NCBI GenBank assembly: GCA_947172415.1
Contig: OX359190.1
Coordinates: 620,001 to 684,000 of the forward strand
Origin: Chondrosia reniformis
Lineage: Eukaryota > Porifera > Demospongiae > Chondrillida > Chondrillidae
Direction of reading: 5' to 3'
Length of the DNA: 64,000 bases
This document shows positions 35,164-46,100 of the stretch, piece by piece. The notes under the pieces are model-generated. The model saw nothing but the letters and a program-made list of their open reading frames with translations. It made no database searches and was not told the DNA's origin. The position numbers and the translations under genes were made by a program. Positions within the stretch are counted from its first letter, which is position 1. Each line of letters begins with the position of its first letter.

Positions 35164-35886
35164 ATGAAGATCAGGCGTTACAAGCATGCGAGAAGAGTGT
35201 TGAGTCTCTTGAGAAACACTTTTGGATTCCACGAGCCCTATCAAGTACTGGTCGACGGGACCTTCTGTCAAGCCGCTCTGGCGGGAAAGATCCAGTTGAA
35301 GGAACAACTACCAAAGTATTTAGGAGGATCTATTCAACTTGTTACCACTCGCTGCATCGTCGAGGAGACGGAGGAGTTGGGAGCGGAACTTAGAGGAGCT
35401 AACCTTATCTTAAAGCGGTTCTCTCAAAGAAATTGCGGTCACAAAAAAGAGCGAAAGAGCGCGGTAGACTGTCTTCTCTCCCTGATTGGCGAAAGTAATA
35501 AACATCGTTACATATTGGCCACTCAGGACGAGGACTTGCAGGCAAGTGCGAGCGTCATCCCCGGAGTACCTCTCCTTCATATTATAAGAAACACTATGGT
35601 TCTAAAGAATCCATCGGAAGGCACTAAAGAGAAAGCGGAGGAGATTGTACGCCAGCAGACGGATTTGACTCCTCACGAGACTGCAGTGTTGGAGGAACTG
35701 GACAGCAAGCTGCTCCGAGAGGAAGTGAAGAGGAGAAAGAGAAAGAGACCAGGCGGTCCTAATCCACTGTCTGTCAAGAAGAGGAGGAAGAGATTAGAGG
35801 CACCCGTTTTGGGTAGCACTAGGAATGTCAGAAGGAACAGGAAGAGGAGAGAGAGAGAGACTGAAGAGATGTGCTCTCAGTCTTAA
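35164..35886 (+). CDS. UTP23: UTP23 copy, unit E, altered C-terminus
   Basis: 240 residues from ATG 35164 (MKIRRYKHARR). The PIN domain is complete: LVDGTFCQAAL, TTRCIVEE, RNCGHK, LATQDEDLQ. A two-base shortening of a GA run near 35855 shifts the last residues to RERETEEMCSQS and ends about ten residues differently from the copy at 6708. The basic tail upstream of the shift is kept, so the protein might still work. An E-box (GGTCACGTG) lies just upstream. Read as a second possibly functional paralogue or an early pseudogene. Confidence 0.82.
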   Translation: MKIRRYKHARRVLSLLRNTFGFHEPYQVLVDGTFCQAALAGKIQLKEQLPKYLGGSIQLVTTRCIVEETEELGAELRGANLILKRFSQRNCGHKKERKSAVDCLLSLIGESNKHRYILATQDEDLQASASVIPGVPLLHIIRNTMVLKNPSEGTKEKAEEIVRQQTDLTPHETAVLEELDSKLLREEVKRRKRKRPGGPNPLSVKKRRKRLEAPVLGSTRNVRRNRKRRERETEEMCSQS

Positions 35887-38800
35887 AGTTACCAAGTTGA
35901 CTGAATAACTTGTTTTTAACACATTCTTTACTTAAAATAATGCATCTGTGTATGATAATCAATTGTATTTTAATGAATAATGAAATATGACCTCCCTCCT
36001 GCGTGCTATTTTCAAAATCACTGAACGGATAAACTGTGAATCACATTTATATGGCCTAAACATGTAATTAATTAAAGAATATCTAATATTATAGGACAAT
36101 TAGACTTCTACTATAAATTATTGTTTAGCAATATTAATTGCACAATTCTCCTTGCCAAAAACATACAATGTACTCGGATCCTACAATATATATATATTCA
36201 TAATTGTTTCCACATACGTAAGGATTTTGTAACTTATGCATCAATCCAAACAACAAAAGGTTCATCCTTAAGTAAGAGAAATATTGTATTTGTATCTGTG
36301 GACCATGATTATGATGTTAATACATCTCCCAACTGTCCCAATCAGACAACCAGCTTGACCTATGTGAATGGAGATAAACTCTATGACACCTGACAGCAAC
36401 TGTATCCTAGTGCCATTTTTAATATAGACTTGACACCTTTCAATGATTCACCAAAATTGAGCAGTTCCTTCAATAATTGTAAAATTATAAGGTAGTATCA
36501 CTTAAAGTTTAAAAGGCTGATGTAATAAAGTGCCTCACGCATAGTCAATGTTGCACAAGAGATAACAATTGAATTAAATATCCCCACATATCAAGTAATA
36601 AAGAAGTTCTCTTAATTGCCAGCTGATGAATCTTGGGGATAAGCTCAGGGTTTCTGATGTTGTCAAGGAGTAGCTATAGATGCATAAAAATAATAATTTA
36701 ATGATATTATATACAATTCAAACAAAGTATTCTTATCTTTACCTGAAAAATAAGTTCCAGAAACTGGTCATGTACTTCTCTCAGCACAACTCAAGTAGAG
36801 TTGCCCCAGGGCACACCACGAGGAGGTGAAAGTACATCGTGCCCCACCCCACAGCGTTGACACTAACTATTGTGTAACAGAAGCTGTAACTGCGCAGTAA
36901 TCTGCACTCATGGAGTTACTAGCCATGACATAGGAATCGATCGGCGTTAGCCTCACTTTCAGCCTATGCCAAGTCCGACCCTCCCGAACCGCAAACTGCC
37001 CCGATGAGAATCAGTGTGTTGCCACACCTTTAACTCCTCAGGATCGGATGACGTCCTTGAAGTGGGGACTGGCGAAACAACTGCCCAAATCAGGTGTCGA
37101 CAACCGACTTCAACTTACATAGTTACGCGATTGAGGACCAATCCCAAGCACCAACCCTCCCACTGAGTTCCTGATCAGATTGCATATCCAACGTGACACC
37201 AGGCCGCATTCTCAGCTCGCTGGCGGAGCCGAGGGGAATCCTGGGTCTACTTGTCTAGCGCTCCGAACAGGACTACTCGGGATAAGGAAAGACCACCGTC
37301 AGGCACAGAAACTTTAGCAATCTCACGCGTCAAGTAAGCCACTGGGGGTAAACTGAGATTTTTCACACCTCGCGTCATTTTATATTCCCGCGCTCACTGC
37401 CAAATTAGGAATTGAAGACGTCATAAAATGACGTCAGCCCTAATTATAACTTTTCACACCTCGGTTGCTTAGGTTTCGATCACGTGAGCATTCACTTCTT
37501 TCGCAATAGAATCAAAATGGACGACTTTATTATCGTATCAATTAATTTGCTTGTGTATACATTTATTGTGAAAAATAAGGAAGGCTCCTAACGTATTCGT
37601 CCAGTTTGTTGGCAAAAAGTTCACTATCTTTGGTTTCGTTCACTCAGAGTATTTTTGGCAACGTAGTCTACTGAACAAAGATGGTGCCGTAGATCACGGA
37701 CTGCACTTGTGTTATTGGGATATTCATAACATTTTTTAAACTTGCGGGCGTTTCTAAGAAATGTAAGTGATAGGAACTAATCTTGTATCCGAGAATGCCA
37801 TCCTTCGTCCCTTCCAGAGACATTCCGGGGACTATAAAAGATTTGATCTTCTCTTCTACAGCAAGTAACGATTGTTCCAATATTCAAACTTCAGATGACT
37901 GATTGCTGTCAAATTAGTCCTTTTTTCATTGGTATTTTAGAAATCATAGCGCAGCCATTTTCCTCACCTCGTGTGAAGTTTGGAGGGGAAGCAATCCTTT
38001 TCTCCACTTTTTGTGTAGGCCAAGCTTTTAACTAGTAAGAGTTTAAATCTTGAGAAGATTGAATCTGTACCAATATCCAAAGCGAAAGCTCTAATTTCCG
38101 GTATCCATGGAGGGTCAAGCTGAAGGTGAATTTATGCGATGGTGTGTAATTACCTAATCTGCCTTACAAAAGGCCGCGTCACATAGTGTAGCTGTTTCAG
38201 TTTATTTTACCATAGTTACAGAACTCCTAAGGTGTACTGAAAAACAATCTGTATTATACGAGTTCAAAATCACTCATTTAGCTAATGGTTTGATTGATGG
38301 ACATGGCTTACAACTTCCATGCTATATCTTACTTTATACTTATATTTGTGAATATATATATAGAGTTTTTTGGGTGAAGTATTGCAATAAATAAATGCCC
38401 CTTGGGGAAGTACTACAATTAACTTTTATCCTCCTCCTTTTAAGTTTGTGATGAAAGAACTGAAATCTTTGAGAGGACAATTAAGAGGCTATAGTTACTG
38501 ATAGTATGTCTCTTCCACTATAGACCCTCCTAACCAACAGTCTCTAGAAGCTTCTACAAGGGGTCAGAGTACACCAGCACCAGTGACTGCTCTGGATCAA
38601 ACAGATGAGAGGAAGTTATTTGAAGCTTTAGACCAGATTGATAGTCATGTGGAGTCACATGAAATTAGAGAAACTTACAGAAAAGTTATGACTCAGTTGT
38701 CCATTCTTTTGGACAAGATCACACCAGAGGAATTACGAGCCATCCGTGTTAGTTTGCAAGCTGGGCGGTGGGAATTGGAAATTACATATAGCTTGGATGA

Positions 38801-39725
38801 TATTCCTAATACAACTAAAGAATTGCTGAGATTTCTTGTAATCTGGACCACTCCATTAGATGTTCGCATGATTGAGTATGTGGAAGAAGCTATTGAAGAT
38901 AAGGAGACGAAGAAGAAACTGGTAGAAGCTCTAAAGAAACACAGAGATGAGCTGAAATCATTTTCAGAAAAGAGCCTTAAATATTTAAAGGAGCAGGGAG
39001 TGAAACTTGTGAATCGAAAAGACTTTACTTCCCTGAAGCCAGAAGAATACCTCCTCAGGGAGTTATTCAGATTGCAAAAGTACCTGCAAACCGATCCATG
39101 TTTCTTTGAAGGATTCATTATCAAGGTTAGTAGATAAGACTGTGATTATACTCATCGGAATTAGTAATAATTATAAATGTGGTGTGTTGTACAGTGAATC
39201 CTCGGTTATCTGAATCGGGCAAATGCGATTTTGTTAGGATAAGTGAAAGTGTAGTATTTTGGATTTTGTAATGTATATTTATCTGCAACGTGTGTGAAAA
39301 AGTGTTACTAGCAACTGCAAAAATGTTGAACGTACATTAAATCAACATGCCCAGAGTAAGAGTGGTCAGGCCAAATTTGCTTACGTAGTTATAAAAATTG
39401 GGGGAGGGTATTTTGCTGTCTCTATATATACCACGTGGTATATTGTGCAATGAAAACATGGACGTCATCGAACTATAGAAAGGTAATATAGATATGTATA
39501 TGTAATACTAGTTCATACGTAACTATTATAACACTTAATTTATACATACATAGTAAATTCAGGAAGCTATAGTTTACAAAGCTTTTCTATTGTTTCTTAT
39601 GTTTAGAACACTGGAGCACGTTATCGTTAAGATTATGAATATATTATTATTATATAGTGGGCTCTGATTTATCCAGAAACCTCATTTGTTCTACCGGAAG
39701 AATGGGAACAAAAAATATCATATAA
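35887..39725 (+). repeat. Segmental duplication, copy 2
   Basis: Near-identical partner of 13572-17505, with the same order: AT-rich spacer, GC-rich block (36769-37350), CRE-like palindrome (37417-37435), promoter module (37949), exon 1 and DED-like exon. The right border runs directly into a UTP23 fragment at about 39733, so the GTPase and CARD exons that should follow are missing in this unit. Confidence 0.9.
38107..39125 (+). pseudogene. Gene E: partial, exon 1 plus one DED-like exon
   Basis: Exon 1 38107-38125 (MEGQAE) and a DED-like exon 38524-39125 are both open and join in frame (621 nt, phase 0 at the end). Motifs are KITPEELRAIRVSL and [14 protein letters not shown]. There is no CARD exon between them, only a decayed scrap near 38360, and no GTPase exon follows before the UTP23 fragment at 39733. 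It could only make a short DED-like protein or splice into a distant unit. Undamaged compared with its twin in unit C. Confidence 0.65.
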
Positions 39726-39732
39726 TAATAAT

Positions 39733-40122
39733 ATAGTGGCAACTCAGGACGAGGACTTGCAGACAAGTGCGAGCGCCATCCCCGGAGTACCTCTCCTTCA
39801 TATTATAAGAAACACTATTGTGCTAAAGAATCCATCGGAAGGCACTAAAGAGAAAGTGGAAGAGATTGTACGCCAGCAGACAGATCTGACTCCTCACGAG
39901 ACTGCAGTGTTGGAGGAACTGGACAGCAAGCTGCTCCGAGAGGAAGTGAAGAGGAGAAAGAAGAAGAGACTAGGCGGCCCTAATCCACTCTCTGTCAAGA
40001 AGAAGAGGAAGAGATTGGAGGCACCCGTTTTGGGTAGCGCTAGGAATGTCAGAAGGAAGAGAAGAGAGAGAGAGACTAAAGAAATGTGCTCTCAGTCTAA
40101 AGTTGCAAAGCTGACTGAATAA
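39733..40122 (+). pseudogene. UTP23: UTP23 3' fragment, unit F
   Basis: Begins abruptly inside the PIN domain at ATQDEDLQ and runs open to TAA 40120-40122, with the basic tail slightly shortened. The N-terminal half is absent because of the duplication breakpoint at about 39730. Not a functional UTP23. Confidence 0.88.
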
Positions 40123-40517
40123 CTCGTTTTTAACACATTCTTTAGTCTTTTTACATTGGTATTTTAGAAATCATGAAATTCATAGCGCAGCCATTTTCCT
40201 TATCTCGCACGTCCGAAGTAGGGAGGGGAGATTTGTCAATTCTCTTCTCCACTGCGTATGGCCATTCTCTTTTAACTAGTAAGAATTTAAATTCGATCTT
40301 GAAAACTGAAGCGAAATCCAAGAGAACTCCCAACATCTGGTGCCCATGGTTAAGGTAAATTTATACGATTGACAATTGTGGTACGCTTGTTCAATATCAG
40401 TATCACTAACATTTGACCAGTTGAATGTACATTTCTCACTTTTAATTGACATGATTTACAATTTTGATACTTCCATACTATACCTTACTTAATGTTGAAC
40501 TGTATTTGTATATAGCA

Positions 40518-41915
40518 ATGGAAAAAAGTCCAGATGAGATCGTTAAATTTTTGGATGAGCTTAAGGAGAGTCATTTAAAGTATTGCAATGTAGAGAGTAT
40601 ATCATATAAACTAGAAAGACAGGAAGTTATAGATAAAGCTCAGAAACAACAAATGGACAAGTGCCAAAGTAATGCTGAAGCAAATGAATTGTTTCATCAG
40701 TTTCTTCGTGATGATCCAGCACCAGAAACACTCAAAGGTGCTTCTGAGGTACTTAAGAGTGCTCCTGAGACTAGTAACATGAACAGGAGATGTGCTAAGG
40801 CCATTGAAGACTTTCTAGAAATTGATCCTGATCAGTCATTGGAAGGTGTGTGTATGAATAGTGTTATGAAATGTGAAATAATTTGCTGTCTCTACAGAGA
40901 CTATGTATTTGTTTAAGTTTGTCATAGGCACACTTACATATATATTAAGCTATATGTATTATATCATATGGAATGATATTTGGGTCGGGGGCAATGTTAT
41001 TTACATAATACTAAGCTGTATACGTATTAATTTCCCAAAAGTCTAGGGGGACAAAATCAATTCTAGGGGGATCCCCCTGCCCCCTTCTATGCTGCTCTGA
41101 ATAGCTACTGATAGTATGTCTCTTCCACTATAGAACCTCCTTCTGACCAGTCGGCTGTAGCAGTTGCTGCTTTGGGTCGACCAGACTGGAGAAAGTTATT
41201 TGAAGCTTTTGATGAGATTGAAAGTCTGGAGTCACATGAAATTAAAGAAACTTACAGAAAGACTACGACCAAGTTGTGCATTCTTTTGGACAAGATCACA
41301 CCAGAGGAATTACGAGCCATCCGTACTAGTTTGCAAGCTGGGAAATGGCAATTGGGAATTAGCTTGGATGATATTCCTGATACAACTAAAGAATTGCAGA
41401 CATTTATTGTGCTCTGGATCACTCCACTAGATGTTCGCATGATTGAGTATACTGAGGAAGCTATTGAAGATGAGGAGAAGAAGAAGAAACTGGTAGAAGC
41501 TCTGGAGAATCATAGAGATGAGCTGAAATCATTTTCAGAAAAGAGCTTGGAATGTTTAAAGGAGCGGAGAGTGAAACTTGCAAAAGGTACAAATCTAAGG
41601 CACATTGTTGTGGAGGTTGCCCTGAAGCCAGAAGAATACCTCCTCAGGGAGTTACTCAGACTACAAAAATACCTGGAAAATGATCTTCAAATTAATCCGC
41701 TTTTGTTTAAAGGATTCATTAGCAGCAGTATCTTGCTGATCTTTCAGATCTTGTCTTCATCAGCCGTTCTTCTTGCCCCCTCACTACTCTCCCACCTCTC
41801 TGCCTTGAGAGATGACTACAGTGTGACAAAGATCCTGGTACAAGACCATTTTGCTGTGGATGTATTAGAAGGGAAACTCTATCCACTTCTAACAGTTTCC
41901 GATGTGCAGTCTCAG
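40518..41915 (+). CDS. Gene F: CARD-like plus DED-like, no GTPase exon
   Basis: The CARD-like exon (40516-40845, ATG at 40518) and the DED-like exon (41134-41915) join in frame to 1110 nt and end in phase 0, exactly the phase needed by the GTPase exons of the family. CARD motifs: [32 protein letters not shown]. The DED exon carries the long C-terminal extension with a hydrophobic stretch (SSILLIFQILSSSAVLL), as in gene A. No GTPase exon follows in this unit; the next is that of gene G at 50094. It is either a truncated gene or an alternative 5' module of gene G. Confidence 0.6.
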
Positions 41916-42350
41916 GTTAGTAGAATTGGGAGACTACATGGGGTATCTGTTTTATTGACAGAATATGGGGGTATCACTAAGGCACAATGAGCTAATGGAT
42001 GGAACCAGAATCTCCCCTTAGCAGTACTTGATTGTAGTTAACCCTTTTTTTGATCTCTACATATATTTCAGTATAGACCTTGAATAAGCCTACATGTGTG
42101 GCTAGGTTCATCAGTCATGATTTAGATTCAAACTATCACTAGCCAAAAGGTACAGATTTACATCCAAAGTTTCGTGAAATTAACATTTGACATTTATGAG
42201 AAACTGCATGTACAAATGGTTAGAAGTAATTCATGCTTAACTGCATGATGTTGATTTTATATGCTAGATAGACTTTATGTGTAAGATGTTTTTATTTGTA
42301 TAGATGGAGACTACATTAATTGAAGAAAATGAGGATACATTGACAATTAA

Positions 42351-42426
42351 GGAACAGGAAGAGAAGAGAGAGGGAGAGACTAAAGAGATGTGCTCTCAGT
42401 CTTAAAGTTGCCAAGCTGACTTAATA
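42351..42426 (+). pseudogene. UTP23: UTP23 tail remnant, unit G
   Basis: About 75 bp matches only the last 20-odd codons of UTP23 (GGAACAGGAAGAG to AAGTTGCCAAGCTGACTTAA). It marks where the seventh UTP23 copy stood. It lies upstream of gene G, preserving the unit order. Confidence 0.8.
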
Positions 42427-42529
42427 ACTTGTTTTAACCCATTCTTTAGTCCTTTGTAAATGTTTTGTAGGTTACATCAAAAAATCTTTTTCTGTATAAT
42501 AACTCTTAAATTGATTTTTGGGGCGCCAC

Positions 42530-43133
42530 AGTGTCACCAAGATGGCGGACGTTCGGCTGGCTCTCGTTTTCTTAAATTAGCTTTCTCCTCCTTTACGTCG
42601 AACATTGAACGAACGAAAAGGATTTAAAACCGCATGTACTAATATTATTTAATGTAAAGCTTGCACAAAAACGTTTTCTACGAGATATGGCCTTGAAATT
42701 GACGGCAATTAAGCAACGACCGGAATAGGATATCTAAGCAAGTAGTTCGAGTTTGCATGGGGGCGCCCACGGGTTTTTTTAAACTCGAACTACTTGTTTT
42801 ATGTCCCTTTACTATTGGATATTGGATAAGGTGACAAGTGACACTTGGCCAATCCAATCCAATAGCCCTCAAACTGACTTGTTGTGTTGTCATGTTGTGA
42901 TTATATTTATACTATATGCATCGTTATTTGTTATGCAGCCATTTTTGCCATAGTCTCTAGTAAAGGTCAACCGCGTGTCCCTATATAAGTGTTTTATGAG
43001 GGTATTTCAGCTTAGGGAAGTTGCCAATCTCTACTATGTATGGCCATTCTCATAATTATAATTCGATCTTCCGAAGACAGTAATCTGTACCAATATCTAA
43101 GTAAAGTGCGCCAAATCCAAATATTCGGGGCCA
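42530..43133 (+). promoter_or_regulatory. Upstream region of gene G with AAGATGGCGG box and hairpins
   Basis: AAGATGGCGGAC near 42539 is a close YY1-type match. Downstream, a 16-bp perfect hairpin (42739-42754 with 42781-42796, CAAGTAGTTCGAGTTT) encloses GGGGGCGCCCAC, and a second imperfect one (CTATTGGAT / ATCCAATAG) spans about 42813-42866. The region differs from the promoter module of other units. No coding sequence is seen. Confidence 0.4.
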
Positions 43134-46100
43134 ATGGAGAGGCCAGTTAAAGGTGAATTTATGTGATTGACAATCGCTATCATATACCTTAATCGGCACC
43201 TACGTATATAAGAGTTCTGTAACTGTGGTATTGTGATATGCTATGACTAGCAAACTGTAACAAATGAGTTCAATAACACTTTACTTTGTGCCAAACCTTT
43301 TGACCAGTTTGAATTTGCATTTCTTACTGTATAGTTTGATTGACATGATTCACAAATTTGATGCTATTTATACCTTACTTTATGTTTAACTATATTGTAT
43401 ATAGTAATGGAAAAAAGTGCTGATGAGATCATTGAATTTTTGGATGAGCATAGGCAGAGTCATTTAAAGTATTGCAATGTAATGTGTATATCATATAAAC
43501 TAGAAAGAGAGAAAGTTATAAGTACAGCTCAGAAACAACAAATAGACAGTTGCAAAACTAAAGCTGAAGCAAATGAGTTGTTTCATCAGTTTCTTTGTGA
43601 TGATCCAGCACCAGAAATACTCAAAGGTGCTGCTGAGGTACTTAAGAATGCTCCTGAGACTACTAACATGAACAAGAAGTGTGCTGAAGTCATTGAAGAA
43701 TTTCTGGGAATCAATCAGTTATTGAAAAGTTAGTGTATAATTGCTTTTATGTAATGTGAAGTAATATCAGGGACACACCCTCCCTCTCCATCAGGGACAC
43801 ACCCTCCCTCTCCATCAGGGACACACCCTCCCTCTCCATCAGGGACACACCCTCCCTCTCCATCAGGGACACACTCTCCCTCTCTATCAGGGACGCACTC
43901 TCCCTCTCCATCAGGGACACACCCTCCCACTCCATCAGGGACACACCCTCCCACTCCATCAGGGACACACCCTCCCTCAGTAGCTGGTCAATCAGGGATT
44001 ACTTTGTGTCAACCAAATAAGAGGAAGTTATTTGAAGCTTTTGAACAGATTGATAGCCATGTGGAGTCACATGAAGTTAGAGAAATACACAGAAAAATTA
44101 TGATTCAGTTGTCCAATCTTTTGAATGAGATCACACAAAAAGACTTTCAATGTATCCGTTCTAGTTTGCATTCTGGATATGAATGGATATTGGGAATTAC
44201 ATATAGTTTGGATGATATTCCTGATACAGCTAAAGAATTGCAGACATTCATTGCAGACTGGACTACTCCACTAGATGTTCGCGTGATTGAGTATACGGAA
44301 GAAGCTATTGAAGATAAGAGGAAGAAGAAGACACTGGTAGAAGCTCTGAAGAAACAAAAAAAAGAGCTGAAATCATTTTCAGAAAAGAGCCTTAAATATT
44401 TAAAGGAGCAGGGAGTGGAACTTGCAAAAGGTACTAAATAAAACTACATTGTTTCTGTAATTATACTGGTTATCTGAATCTTCTCATGATCTCACTATAT
44501 ATCTTTGAGTTGAAATAAACTCCAAAGACATCATCTGTTAATCATTAACAATTTCCAGAACAAACAAATTATCTGTATCTTGTCACAGTATAATTCTGGA
44601 AAATCTTAATGATTAACAATTTTCAATGAAGTATATATTTCCAAACCTGATTTAAGAAGCACATTATGTATTAAAAATGAATCATTGAAGTGCTAAGCAA
44701 AAAAGATAGGAATTAAAGGAAGCACTATTTTTATATTATGAAGGTAAATGAAAAGCACTAGTGTATTGAGTTTCTTGTTTGGACAAAACTACTTGAACAT
44801 CAGTGGCTTAATAAGTACCTGTAATTAGTTGTCTTTAATTGAATTACATAATATTAGCTATTGAAAGTTCTACCCAAATTTGTTTTAATAACTGTTGACA
44901 GGTAAGGTCTCCCTCAATCCAGAAGAATACCTCCTCAGCGAATTGCACAAACTAAGACATCAGCTTAAGAAACTTAAAGTTGATTCAGATCTGTTGGAAG
45001 AATTTATCTGACCTTTCTGATCTCATCCTCAACAGCTGTACCATAAGAGATGATTACAGTATAAGAAAGATACTAGGATACTGGACCATTTTGCTGTGGA
45101 TGTGAAGGGGAACCCATCACTCACTTTTGACTGACTTCCGGCAGTGCAGTCTAAGGTTAGTAGAATTGGGAGACTGGGATGTGTTCATTGGACATATTTA
45201 AAGCTGTGATTATATTGATCAGAATTTAAGTACAAATATAGATAAACCTATATAGATAGTTTCTCCTAAATGTCGGACACCACATGTATTACGTCTTTAT
45301 ATCTTACTACAACTATAGGGGCCACTGGAGCTACATGTGCACTTATATGGAGCTCCCCTTCTAATTAGGGATGAGGAAGACTTTGCTAGCATGACATCAC
45401 TAAATATAGACAGAGACTATGGAGTATAAAGATGTGTATTACAAAATATATAGGCCACATGAATTATTTGTTACTTTACATACATATGGATATACAATTA
45501 CACGTACATAATGATCATATACATTTACTAACAAGTGACTGATTGGTAGGTATACCCTCGAAATAGAATTAATTATAATAAAAAACATTCAAAAAATGAA
45601 GTTAGAAGTAGGGATGGCAGTGCCTGTAACAGTGATGAACACATCTGCAAAAAGTAACAAAGGATCTGGAGTAGCTAATGTAAAGTGGAATCGCAAATAA
45701 TGTCAAAATGAATGTTTCTTTACTTTCAAGTTCACTTTCCCTAGTCAGCCATCTTGGTGGGATAGCAAAGGTTAACAGCTGTGACGTCATACGACCTCTT
45801 TGCACGTGGAAATCCAGTGTTTTTTTTAGTCAGATGAACGGCAAAGAATCGAAAGTTAGAGGTCTGTTAAAGTTTTGTTATTATGGGAGGACGTATCGCA
45901 CACACTCGATTCTCCTTCATTAGTCGAAAGATTGTACGTAGCTATGTAAAAATGGTGTCCGAAAGCCCTCCCCACCGTAACAATTGATGTGCTTCTGTAG
46001 AGCGCGTTTAAATTTAGTATATTCCCTGGTTCGGACAAATTAATGCCTAATACGGACTAAGATCTTGACAGTGAAATAAGTTACTGATAGTATGTCTCTT

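Noticed and set aside
43730-43977. CRISPR-like array
   Set aside because: Direct tandem repeats with no unique spacers, in frame with a protein linker; a minisatellite.
44902-45011. A coding exon of gene G
   Set aside because: It ends in a stop and its use would block the phase-correct join from 44430 to 46110; treated as a remnant.
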